Assembly: GCF_002847285.1 (NCBI RefSeq)
Contig: NZ_CP025407.1
Span: 6,575,001 to 6,639,000 of the forward strand
Direction: 5' to 3'
Origin: Streptomyces sp. CMB-StM0423
GTDB taxonomy: Bacteria; Actinomycetota; Actinomycetes; Streptomycetales; Streptomycetaceae
Length of the DNA: 64,000 nucleotides
The position numbers were made by a program, and so were the translations under genes. The notes below the pieces were generated by a model. That model was not told where the DNA came from, did no database searches, and saw only the letters and a program-made list of their open reading frames with translations. Below are positions 25,787-33,224 of this stretch, one piece after another. Each line of letters starts with the position of its first letter. The first letter of the stretch is position 1.

Positions 25787-27556
25787 CTACGCCCGGTTCA
25801 GCGCCCGCGCGGCGCCGGTGGCCACGGCGGTGGCGAGGATCCACCCGGCGGCGGCGAGCAGATACGCCACCCACTGCGTGCCACCGCCGGGCGCGAACGC
25901 GTTGCCCTGGCCGAAGTCGACGACCGGCAGCAGCGTGTCCAGCGTGTAGACGAACGGGTTGAACTCGATGTCCTTGCCGGGCTCCAGCGGCCGCGGCTCC
26001 TTCGCCCAGAAGAGCAGCGAACCCAGTGCCAGCAGCCCGGCCAGCCAGGCGACGGCGCGCTCGGGACGGTAGCCGTAGCCGACGACGGCGTCCTGGATGC
26101 CGCCCCAGACGCGGGCGTACCAGGGCAGTTGGCCGCGGCGGGCGCGCTGCTTGGCGAGCAGGACGCGGCGGGCGTCGTCCTCGTGCCCGAGGTGGCGGTA
26201 CACGGCGGCCAACTGCTCGTACGGCTGCGGAATGTACGCGCTGTCGCCCCGGCTCAGCCAGGGCAGCCGCTCGGCGGCGGAGAGCGGGTCGTGGAGCTGT
26301 TCGTACACCGCGCCGTCGAGGCGGACGCGGGGCGGCCAGGTGGCGGCGGCGTCGTGCAGCACGCCGAGGGCCGAGTAGCGCATGTCGAGGGCCCCGTCGA
26401 GGCGTGTGGTGCGCATGTCGGCCTCGCGGGCGGTGGTGCGGCGCAGGCTGAGCGCGGTGGCGCCGGGGGTGTGGCCGGCGATGCGGCTGCCGTCGGCCTC
26501 GATGCGGCCGGTGATCTGGGCGCCCGACAGCCGGACCAGACCGGTGGCCGTCACGTGGTCGAGCACGGCGTCGGCGCCGATCTGGATTCCGTACGCGTCG
26601 AGTGCGGCGTCGTCCGCCTCGGCCCGCAGGTGGGCCCCGCTCATCACCAGCCGGCCGCCGACGGTCGCGTCCGCCAGTCGTATCTGGCCGTGCGACCTGA
26701 AGTGCCTGTCGAGCACGACGTCGGAGCCGACGTGCATGCCCGGGGCGTCCAGGGTGCGGCCGGCGGGGTTGTCGAGGGTGGCGGAGCGCAGGAAGGCCGC
26801 GCCGGCGACGGTGGCGTTCCGGAGGCCGAGCCTGCCGGTGGCCGACAGCCGGTACGCGGAGAAATCGCCGTCGACCTGCACCCGGGCGGCGTCGAGCGCG
26901 GCCTCACCGGAACCGCCGTCGAGCCGGGCGGTGCGCAGGTCGAGGCTGCCGCCGATGCGGGCGCTGCGCAGCACGACCGTGCCCTGCGCGGAGAAGTCGT
27001 CGCGCATGAGGATGTCGTTGTCGACTTGCAGACGGGTGGCGTTGAGCGCTTCGCCACTGGAGTCGCTGAGTCGGGCGCCGTTGAGGATGAGGGTCCCGGC
27101 GATGCGGGTGGCGACCAGCCGGATCTTGCCGCTGGTCGTGCAACCGGTGAAGCGGAGACTGCCCTCGGCCCAGAGGTGGGAGGCGAGCATTCCCGGCAGG
27201 TGCGAGCCGTTGAAGCTGAGCTGGCGCGTACGGGCGCCGTAGAGGTCGACGGACTCCTCGAACGAGCAGTCCTGGAGCCGCAGATGGTGCTGTACGTCGG
27301 CGTGGTCGAGCGCGAGGCGGCCGGTGATCCGGGCACCGCTGAGCTGTACCGCGGCGGTGTGCCCGGACTCGCCGTCGCGGGCGCCGAGCAGCAGCGCGGC
27401 GACGACCTCGGCGCGCACGACCCGCTCCGGGCCCCAGGCGGCGCCCACGACCGGGTCGTCCGCGGCGGGGTCGCCGGTACGCAGGTCCACCTGCCCGGCG
27501 GTGGGGAAGGCGTCCCACAGCCGCCGCTCGGGCGGGCTCAGCTCGTCCGGTCCCAC
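25787..27556 (-). CDS. Membrane protein with pentapeptide/beta-helix-like repeats
   Basis: The 589-residue protein has an N-terminal region (about 40-420) made of repeating short beta units such as SGARITGRLALDHADVQ, RSARIGGSLDLRTARLDGG and SGAQITGRIEADGSRIAG, spaced roughly 20-45 residues. This suggests a right-handed beta-helix. A helical region follows (PYEQLAAVYRHLGHEDDARR), and the C-terminus carries two membrane spans (about 485-503 and 562-583). Similar Streptomyces proteins are sometimes called membrane-associated oxidoreductases, but I see no redox motif. GTG 27556 has a GGGGG run about 6 nt upstream. Function is unknown. Confidence 0.78.
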   Translation of the reverse strand: MGPDELSPPERRLWDAFPTAGQVDLRTGDPAADDPVVGAAWGPERVVRAEVVAALLLGARDGESGHTAAVQLSGARITGRLALDHADVQHHLRLQDCSFEESVDLYGARTRQLSFNGSHLPGMLASHLWAEGSLRFTGCTTSGKIRLVATRIAGTLILNGARLSDSSGEALNATRLQVDNDILMRDDFSAQGTVVLRSARIGGSLDLRTARLDGGSGEAALDAARVQVDGDFSAYRLSATGRLGLRNATVAGAAFLRSATLDNPAGRTLDAPGMHVGSDVVLDRHFRSHGQIRLADATVGGRLVMSGAHLRAEADDAALDAYGIQIGADAVLDHVTATGLVRLSGAQITGRIEADGSRIAGHTPGATALSLRRTTAREADMRTTRLDGALDMRYSALGVLHDAAATWPPRVRLDGAVYEQLHDPLSAAERLPWLSRGDSAYIPQPYEQLAAVYRHLGHEDDARRVLLAKQRARRGQLPWYARVWGGIQDAVVGYGYRPERAVAWLAGLLALGSLLFWAKEPRPLEPGKDIEFNPFVYTLDTLLPVVDFGQGNAFAPGGGTQWVAYLLAAAGWILATAVATGAARALNRA

Positions 27557-27922
27557 GTGTGTGCCCCCTGCCTGCGGCGTCGACCGCGGTACGCCTGCTC
27601 ACATCCGCTGCCCGTACTCAACCACCCCCGCCGACCTACCGGTTGGGCAGCCCGCGGATCGCCCGGCAGAGCCGCAGCGGGGTGGACCGCGGCGGTGCCG
27701 CGCGCACAGCCACCGGACGCTCGGGAGCCGCCCCCGCGCCGAGCCACCGCGACACCCGCCGCCTGGATCACCAGCCGCCGGGCCGGCGCCTGGCGGCGCG
27801 TGGGCCCCACGCCGACGAGCACGGCTTCCGATGACGTACCCGCACCGGCAGATCCCCGCGGTCGCCGCGCGGCCCCCTCCGTGTTCGGGCAACCTGCTCT
27901 CGCCGCGCGGCATCATGGGACC
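27557..27922. other. Divergent intergenic region
   Basis: This 366-bp gap separates the beta-helix protein gene (minus) from the uridine-kinase-like gene (plus). No gene, clear promoter pair or repeat was found in it. Confidence 0.5.
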
Positions 27923-28564
27923 GTGCAGTGGGAACCGATCTCCTGGGAGCGGCTCACCGAGGCGCTGACCGAGCGCATCGCCGGGACGAAGGCGGCGGAC
28001 GGCGGCCCGTGGCTGCGTGTCGCCGTGGACGGTGCCCCAGCGGCCGGGCCCGGGGCGCTCGCCGCCCGGCTGGGCGACGCGCTGCGGGTGCGCGGGCGCG
28101 AAGCGCTCGTCCTCGACGCGGGCGGGTTCCTGCGGCCCGCGTCGCTGCGCTACGAGTTCGGGCGCGAGGACCCCGACGCGTACTACGACACCTGGCTCGA
28201 CACCAGCGCACTCTGGCGCGAGGTCTTCGGCCCGCTGGAGCCCGGCGGCGACGGCCGCGTCCTCCCCGACCTCTGGGACCCCGCCACCGACCGCGCCACG
28301 CGCAGCCCGTACGTCCGGCTCCCGCCCGGCGCCGTCGTGCTGCTGCACGGGCCGCTGCTGTTCGGCCGCTGGTTCCCCTTCGACTTCGCCGTCCACCTCC
28401 GTCTCTCTGCCGCCGCCCTCGCCCGGCGCACACCCGAGCAAGAGCGCTGGACACTGCCGGCCTTCGCCCGCTACGAGGAGGAAGCCGACCCCGCGGCCTC
28501 CGCCGACGTGCTCGTGCGCCTCGATGACCCGCGCCGCCCGGCCTGGCGCCCCGAGCGGCCGTAA
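27923..28564 (+). CDS. Uridine kinase-like protein with degenerate P-loop
   Basis: The 213-residue protein resembles the actinobacterial uridine kinase-like family. It has LRVAVDGAPAAGPGALAARL at 31-50 in the P-loop position, ALVLDAGGFLRPASLRYEFG, the YYDTWLDTSALWREV substrate region and VLLHGPLLFGRWFPFDF. The Walker A lysine of GxxxxGK[ST] is missing (GAPAAGPGA), so ordinary ATP-dependent kinase activity is doubtful. GTG 27923 is the start; CATCAT six nt upstream is a near-match to a leaderless -10 element. Confidence 0.75.
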   Translation: MQWEPISWERLTEALTERIAGTKAADGGPWLRVAVDGAPAAGPGALAARLGDALRVRGREALVLDAGGFLRPASLRYEFGREDPDAYYDTWLDTSALWREVFGPLEPGGDGRVLPDLWDPATDRATRSPYVRLPPGAVVLLHGPLLFGRWFPFDFAVHLRLSAAALARRTPEQERWTLPAFARYEEEADPAASADVLVRLDDPRRPAWRPERP

Positions 28565-28645
28565 GCGACGACCGCCGCGACCCGGCCGACTTGCCCAGAC
28601 GTCATCGCGGCCCCGCACCGGCCGTCCCGGAGACCCCCGCCACCG

Positions 28646-29035
28646 TCAGCGCCGCCGCCTCGGCTCGTGGAGTTCCCCGGCGTCACGTATCGGCTCGTGC
28701 GGTTCCTCGTCCCCGCGTATCGGCTCGTGCGGTTCTTCGTCCCCGCGTATCGGCTCGGGCGGTTCCTCGTCCTCGCCCGTCGGCTCGTACGGCGGCACTT
28801 CGGGGCCCGGCTGGAAACGCGAGCCCTGTCTGATGTGCCGGACCACCACCGCGATGTCGATGGCCGTGATCAGGGCGAGGGCCGCGGTCACCCCTGCCCA
28901 CACCGGTTGGTTGACGGCGACGAAGAACACCGTGCCCGCGATCATCCAGAGCGTTCCCCACAGCGCCAGCCAGAAGCGCATACGGAGTGGAGAGCGGGCG
29001 TGCACGGGCTCGTCACCGGAGCGGATCGGCCTCAT
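28646..29035 (-). CDS. Small two-span membrane protein with decapeptide repeats (DUF6343-like)
   Basis: The 129-residue protein has a short N-terminus ending in ARSPLRMRFWLALWG, two hydrophobic spans (about 20-62) and a cytoplasmic Glu/Pro/Arg tail. The tail holds three copies of a decapeptide close to DEEPHEPIRG. The N-terminal half matches my memory of the actinobacterial DUF6343 family, which has no assigned function. ATG 29035 has AGGAGGT 8 nt upstream; the earlier GTG lies inside that ribosome site. Confidence 0.78.
   Translation of the reverse strand: MRPIRSGDEPVHARSPLRMRFWLALWGTLWMIAGTVFFVAVNQPVWAGVTAALALITAIDIAVVVRHIRQGSRFQPGPEVPPYEPTGEDEEPPEPIRGDEEPHEPIRGDEEPHEPIRDAGELHEPRRRR
28686..28775. 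repeat. 30-bp tandem repeat, three units, inside a coding region
   Basis: Three 30-bp units (28686-28715, 28716-28745, 28746-28775) differ at only a few positions, with a degenerate partial copy on each side. The period equals ten codons, so copy-number change keeps the frame of the DUF6343-like gene. Confidence 0.85.
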
Positions 29036-29110
29036 GCCTAGCACCTCCTACCTCCAGCATCCGACTGTCCGGGGCCGAGGTCCAACCAGGCACGTTGCGC
29101 TTATGACCCC

Positions 29111-29425
29111 CTACTGCGCGCAGCGCGCCAGGGATATCCCGCGGCCCTGCTGCCAGTCCGCCTCCGGCAGTCCCTCCGCGCGCTCCGCGTCCGCGAGCCC
29201 GTCCGCTCTGCGGGCGGACCACACCGCTGCGTCGGCCCCGTCCCACGCCTCCGCGGGCGGGGCGTCGGGGCGTCCCGCCCCGGTCGGCTCCGCACGCTCC
29301 GCCAGCTCCGCGGCCATGCTCGCCAGGTCCAGCCCGGCGCCCTCGGTCTCGTCCACGTCGCACGCGGCCAGGCCGAGCTCCTGCTCCGCCGATTCCAGCT
29401 CGTCGACAACGTCGTGGTAGTCCAT
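29111..29425 (-). CDS. Small acidic hypothetical protein
   Basis: The 104-residue protein is acidic and helical-looking: MDYHDVVDELESAEQELGLA, then Ala/Glu/Asp-rich text. No family is recognised. The start at 29425 is supported by TAGCTT seven nt upstream, a leaderless-type promoter. Composition is less certain than for neighbours, and the C-terminus contains unusual QQGRGISLARCAQ. It could be a lineage-specific gene or, less likely, a chance frame. Confidence 0.55.
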   Translation of the reverse strand: MDYHDVVDELESAEQELGLAACDVDETEGAGLDLASMAAELAERAEPTGAGRPDAPPAEAWDGADAAVWSARRADGLADAERAEGLPEADWQQGRGISLARCAQ

Positions 29426-29432
29426 GCCCTGG

Positions 29433-29438
29433 AAGCTA
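29433..29438 (-). promoter_or_regulatory. -10 box for the small acidic protein gene
   Basis: On the minus strand TAGCTT ends 7 nt before ATG 29425, suggesting a leaderless mRNA. Confidence 0.45.
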
Positions 29439-29620
29439 CAGCCCCCCACTGACAACGCCCGCCCCGACCGCCCTCAGCGCCCCATTTCCCCCGGCATATG
29501 ACACCCTGCCGCAGACGCCCCGCCGCGCCCGCCCGGCGCCCGTCCGGTGCGCGCTTCACGCCCGCGGCCGCGGCCCGGCACCCGCCACCACCGCCGCTTC
29601 GCCCGCCCGCCCGCGGTTGC

Positions 29621-29626
29621 TACGGT
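29621..29626 (+). promoter_or_regulatory. -10 box for leaderless PemK/MazF-like gene
   Basis: TACGGT ends 7 nt before GTG 29634. Confidence 0.55.
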
Positions 29627-29633
29627 GCCTAGC

Positions 29634-30092
29634 GTGACCACGCCGACCGACGAGAACGGCCACGCGAGCCTGCCCGGCCAGCACGGCCCCACCGCCACCA
29701 CCGAGATAGACCCGCGCGCCGCCGGCGTCGTACGCACCTCCTACGCGCCCGACCCCGACGGCGACCCGGATCCCGGCGAGATCGTCTGGACCTGGGTCCC
29801 GTACGAGGAGAACGACGGCCGCGGCAAGGACCGCCCCGTCCTCGTCGTCGCCCGCGAGACCGCCGGTACGGTCCTCGCCGTCCAACTGTCCAGCAGGCGC
29901 CGCGACGACGACCACGACTGGGTGCGCATCGGTGCCGGCCCCTGGGACCGCGAGGGCCGCGAGTCGTGGGTCGACCTGGACCGCGTGCTGCGCCTCCACG
30001 ACGGCGGCATGCGCCGCGAGGCGTGCTCGCTGGACCGCCAGCGGTTCCACCTCGTCGAGCACCGCCTGCGGCTGCGCTACGGCTGGCGCTGA
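29634..30092 (+). CDS. PemK/MazF-family protein without adjacent antitoxin
   Basis: The 152-residue protein has a ~45-residue acidic N-terminal arm followed by a MazF/PemK-like SH3 barrel. Supporting text: PGEIVWTWVPYEEND, GKDRPVLVVARE, VLAVQLSSR, and a conserved tail RQRFHLVEHRLRLRYGW. MazF toxins are mRNA interferases, but this long-armed actinobacterial form is usually solitary, and no antitoxin gene precedes it here. Activity is therefore uncertain. The GTG start directly follows a -10 box, consistent with a leaderless mRNA. Confidence 0.78.
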   Translation: MTTPTDENGHASLPGQHGPTATTEIDPRAAGVVRTSYAPDPDGDPDPGEIVWTWVPYEENDGRGKDRPVLVVARETAGTVLAVQLSSRRRDDDHDWVRIGAGPWDREGRESWVDLDRVLRLHDGGMRREACSLDRQRFHLVEHRLRLRYGWR

Positions 30093-30122
30093 GCCCCGGC
30101 TACGTGCGGGAAGACACGGCCC

Positions 30123-30890
30123 TCACAGTGCCGTCAGCACCCGCGGCCCGTCGTCCGTCACCGCGATCGTGTGCTCGATGTGCGCCGCCCTGCTGCCGTC
30201 CGTCGTCCGGAGCGTCCAGCCGTCGCCGTCGACCCCGTAGTCGTCGGAGCCGCCCGACAGCAGCATCGGCTCGATGGCCAGCGTCAGCCCGTGCCGCAGC
30301 TTGAAACCGCGGCCCGCGCGCCCGCGGTTGGGCACATGCGGGTCCTCGTGCATCCGCCGCCCGATGCCGTGCCCGCCGAAGTCCGCCGGCATCCCGCAGC
30401 CCGCCTCCGCGGCCACGCGCCCCACGGCCGCCGAGATGTCGCCCAGCCGCCCGCCCGCGACGGCGGCTGCGATCCCGGCGTCGATCGCGCGCTGCGTGGC
30501 GGCGATCAGCGCGGTGTCCTCGGGGCGCGGCGTGCCCACGGTGAAGCTGATCGCCGCGTCGCCCGTCCAGCCGTCCAGCTCCGCGCCGAAGTCGAGGGAC
30601 ACGAGGTCGCCGTCGCGCAGCCGGTATGCGGTGGGGATGCCGTGCACGATCGCGTCGTTGACGGAGGTGCAGAGGACTGCGGGGAAGGGCGTGGAGGCGA
30701 ACGACGGCCGGTAGCCGAGGAACGGCGAGCCCGCCCCCGCCTTGTCCAGCACCTCCCGCGCGACCTCGTCCAGCTCCAGCAGGCTGACGCCGACACCGGC
30801 CGCGTCCCGCGCGGCGGCGAGGGCCTGGGCGACGATGCGGCCGGCCTCCCGCATGGCGTCCAGCGCGGCGTCGTTCTTGATTTCGACCAT
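30123..30890 (-). CDS. map: Type I methionine aminopeptidase
   Basis: The enzyme removes N-terminal Met from nascent proteins using two metal ions. The 255-residue protein has the full ligand set: Asp100 (VSLDFGAEL), Asp111 (GWTGDAAISF), His174 (FGGHGIGRRMHEDP), Glu207 (LAIEPML) and Glu239 (HIEHTIAV), plus substrate-site His83 in IVHGIP. It lacks the N-terminal zinc extension, so it is the short type Ia form. ATG 30890 has GGGAGAG about 9 nt upstream. It is divergent from an XRE regulator gene over a palindromic AT-rich promoter, so it may be a regulated accessory copy rather than the ribosomal-operon map. Confidence 0.93.
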   Translation of the reverse strand: MVEIKNDAALDAMREAGRIVAQALAAARDAAGVGVSLLELDEVAREVLDKAGAGSPFLGYRPSFASTPFPAVLCTSVNDAIVHGIPTAYRLRDGDLVSLDFGAELDGWTGDAAISFTVGTPRPEDTALIAATQRAIDAGIAAAVAGGRLGDISAAVGRVAAEAGCGMPADFGGHGIGRRMHEDPHVPNRGRAGRGFKLRHGLTLAIEPMLLSGGSDDYGVDGDGWTLRTTDGSRAAHIEHTIAVTDDGPRVLTAL

Positions 30891-30917
30891 GATGTGGCTC
30901 TCCCTCGGCCTCCCAAT

Positions 30918-30937
30918 TACTATACCGGTATTAGTAT
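30918..30937. promoter_or_regulatory. Bidirectional promoter/operator between map and the XRE gene
   Basis: A 10-bp palindrome ATACCGGTAT (30922-30931) is flanked by TACT and TAGTA. The minus strand reads TATAGT (30919-30924) as a -10 for map. The plus strand reads TAGTAT (30932-30937) as a -10 for the XRE gene, 7 nt before its ATG. The patch is strikingly AT-rich for this DNA, so one bound protein could control both genes. Confidence 0.65.
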
Positions 30938-30944
30938 CACGCTC

Positions 30945-31229
30945 ATGGTTCGTACTCCACTGACCCCCGAGGAGCGCCACCGCGGCGAGCGCTTCGGCGC
31001 CCTGCTGCGCGCCGCCCGAGGCGAGCGCAGCATGACCGACGTCGCCGCGGCGGCCGGCATCTCCGCCGAGACGCTCCGCAAGATCGAGACAGGCCGCGCC
31101 CCCACCCCGGCGTTCTTCACGATCGCCGCCCTGGCCACCGCGCTCGGCGTCTCCCTCGACGCCCTGGCCGACACCTGCGCCGTGCCCGAGCCTGAAGCCC
31201 CCGCGGACAGCGCCGTTCACGCGGCGTAG
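30945..31229 (+). CDS. XRE-family transcriptional regulator
   Basis: This 94-residue DNA-binding protein is almost entirely a Cro/C1-type HTH (about 17-72): RFGALLRAARGERSMTDVAA, AGISAETLRKIETGRAPTPA and FFTIAALATALGVSLDAL. The probable target is the palindromic promoter it shares with map, giving autoregulation and control of the aminopeptidase. The ATG lies 7 nt after a TAGTAT box, so the mRNA is likely leaderless. No effector domain is present. Confidence 0.88.
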   Translation: MVRTPLTPEERHRGERFGALLRAARGERSMTDVAAAAGISAETLRKIETGRAPTPAFFTIAALATALGVSLDALADTCAVPEPEAPADSAVHAA

Positions 31230-31326
31230 CGCCCACGGGTCAACTCCCGGCCCCGGGCCCCGCCCGACCCGGTGAGTCCGCCGCCGGAACGCCGTAGCGG
31301 GGCGCGGCGGCGGGCATGGCGCACCC

Positions 31327-32157
31327 ATGACGTACGCGAACGGCACCCGCGAGACCTCCGGCGGCTGGGAGGCGCGCTACCGCGCCGCCCTGGAGCGGGG
31401 CGCAGGACGCGGCGAGGCGCTGCTGACGGGGGTGGCGGCGCTGGCGCTGTACGGGTTCCGCAGCGTGCCCGCCGCCGCGGACGTGCGCGTGGTCGACGTA
31501 CTCGTACCGCCCCGCCGCCGCTTCACCGCGCCGCCCGGGGTCCGCGTCCACCACGCGCTACGCCGCCTGCCCCCGCCCGTCCGCCTGGCACCCGGACTCC
31601 CCGCCGCCCCGCCGGTCCGCGCCGCGGCCGACGCCCTGCGCGACGTACTCGACCACGACAGGACCGCCGCCCTGTTCCGCGAACTGCTCGACGCCCGCGC
31701 CACCCCGCCCGCCACCGTCGCCACCGCGCTCCGCGCCGCCGGCCTGCACACCCGCCCCGACGTCGCCGCCTTGCTCGCCGCCCTCGGGCCCGCCGCCCGC
31801 ACACCTGCCGAGACCCGCGCCCGCACCCTGCTCCGCACCGCGGAACTCCCGCCCCCGCTCTGGCACATCCCTCTGCACCTCGACGGCTACTGGCTCACCA
31901 CCCCGCACGCCCACTGGCCCCGCACCGGCGTCCTCCTCCACCTCACCGAGCCGCCGTACCGCCACGACGACGGCACCGTGGAACACCACAACGCCCTCGA
32001 ATCCCTGGGCCTGCACCTCGTCCACACGACACCGCGCCAGTTGTTCCGCGAACCGGACGCCTTCACCGCCGCCGTCCGCGACGCCCTCGCCGCCGGCCCG
32101 CACGGCCCGGGGCGGGACCGGCTGCGCGCGCGCCCGCGCCGCAGGCGCGTGTGCTGA
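31327..32157 (+). CDS. AbiEi/DUF559-like hypothetical protein
   Basis: The 276-residue protein resembles the actinobacterial group with an AbiEi-like front part (LLTGVAALALYGFRSVP, then VDVLVPPRRRFTAPPGVRVH) and a C-terminal DUF559/Vsr-like endonuclease fold (IPLHLDGYWLTTPHAHWP, then HHNALESLGLHLVHTTPRQL). Strand residues corresponding to nuclease catalytic acids look incomplete, so it may be non-catalytic. The product is rich in Ala, Arg and Pro. ATG 31327 lacks a strong ribosome site. The assignment is from recalled pattern only. Confidence 0.65.
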   Translation: MTYANGTRETSGGWEARYRAALERGAGRGEALLTGVAALALYGFRSVPAAADVRVVDVLVPPRRRFTAPPGVRVHHALRRLPPPVRLAPGLPAAPPVRAAADALRDVLDHDRTAALFRELLDARATPPATVATALRAAGLHTRPDVAALLAALGPAARTPAETRARTLLRTAELPPPLWHIPLHLDGYWLTTPHAHWPRTGVLLHLTEPPYRHDDGTVEHHNALESLGLHLVHTTPRQLFREPDAFTAAVRDALAAGPHGPGRDRLRARPRRRRVC

Positions 32158-32191
32158 CGTGCGGAGTCCCCGGACCCACCACCGCGCGCCG

Positions 32192-33214
32192 CTACGCCCC
32201 TTGCCCCGGCCGTCCGCCCGGTGTACGGACCGCCGTTGCCGCCGTGGCGCAGCCCGCCGCCGCGGCCGCCTGCGGGTCGCTGCCGGACTGCACGGCCGCC
32301 AGATAGGCGCCCGTGAAGGCGTCGCCCGCGCCCGTGGAGTCGAGAGGGATGACGGGGGTCGCGGGGAGGTGCACCGCGGGAGCGCCGGGGGTGGCGAGGT
32401 GCGCGCCGTCGCCGGCGGCGGTGACCACGGCGGTGGCGTCGAGCGCGGTGGCCAGGGCAGCCGCCGCGGCGGCCGGGGAGGGGAGGCCGGAGAGCAGCGC
32501 GGCCTCCGCGGAGTTGGGGAACAGGGTGTCGGCGTCGGCGACCGCGGCGAGGAAGGCCCGTACCCCCGACTTCGCGAGGAAGCCGGCCGACGCGGGATCC
32601 ACGCTGACCGTCGCCCCGCGTGCGTGTGCCTCGGCGGTGGCGAGCGCGGCGAGGGCGCGGCCGGGGCCGGTGAAGAAGAGGTAGCCGGAGAGGTGGACGT
32701 GGGTGACGCCGGTCAGCAGCCCCGGCGCCCAGTCGTCCGGGCCCAGCCGGAACGACGCGCCGTTGTCCGCCAGGAACGACCGCTCGCCGCCGCCGTCGAC
32801 CAGGGCGACGACCTTGCCGGTGGGCGCCTCGGGGTCGACCCGGACGTGGGCGTCGACCCCGGCGCGTACGAGTGCGGCGCGATGCCAGTCGGCGGAGTCC
32901 CGGCCTGCGCGCGCCAGCAGACGCACCCGCGCGCCACAATGCGCCGCCCACGCGGCGACGTTCGCGCCGGCGCCGCCGGGCAGGATCGCGATGTCGGCCG
33001 GTGTGTCGGTGCCGGGGGCGAGTGGGGCGGCGTGGCGGGCGACGACGTCGGTGACGACGTCACCGATCACGAGCAGCACCCCGCGACGAGCACCGTCCCC
33101 GCAGGGTCCCGTTCGCCCGTCTGCCCGCGGCCCGGCGCGTCCGGATGTCCGCGGTCCCGTAGGCCGGTGCGTCCCCGACTCCGTACGACCGTCCGCCCCC
33201 GTGCCCCCGCTCAC
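32192..33214 (-). CDS. psuK: PfkB-family carbohydrate kinase, probable pseudouridine kinase
   Basis: The 340-residue protein has a ribokinase-like fold. PGGAGANVAAWAAHCGARVR carries the sugar-site Gly motif and DSTGAGDAFTGAYLAA the anion-hole GAGD with the catalytic Asp. It starts 10 nt after psuG ends, so the pair forms an operon. PsuK would convert pseudouridine to the 5'-phosphate for cleavage by PsuG. The first ~45 residues are a Gly/Arg/Pro-rich extension; GTG 33214 is kept because a GAGGGGG ribosome site precedes it, though a later start near LLVIGDVVTD is possible. The kinase name rests on context. Confidence 0.82.
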   Translation of the reverse strand: MSGGTGADGRTESGTHRPTGPRTSGRAGPRADGRTGPCGDGARRGVLLVIGDVVTDVVARHAAPLAPGTDTPADIAILPGGAGANVAAWAAHCGARVRLLARAGRDSADWHRAALVRAGVDAHVRVDPEAPTGKVVALVDGGGERSFLADNGASFRLGPDDWAPGLLTGVTHVHLSGYLFFTGPGRALAALATAEAHARGATVSVDPASAGFLAKSGVRAFLAAVADADTLFPNSAEAALLSGLPSPAAAAAALATALDATAVVTAAGDGAHLATPGAPAVHLPATPVIPLDSTGAGDAFTGAYLAAVQSGSDPQAAAAAGCATAATAVRTPGGRPGQGA

Positions 33215-33224
33215 ACCCGCCCCC

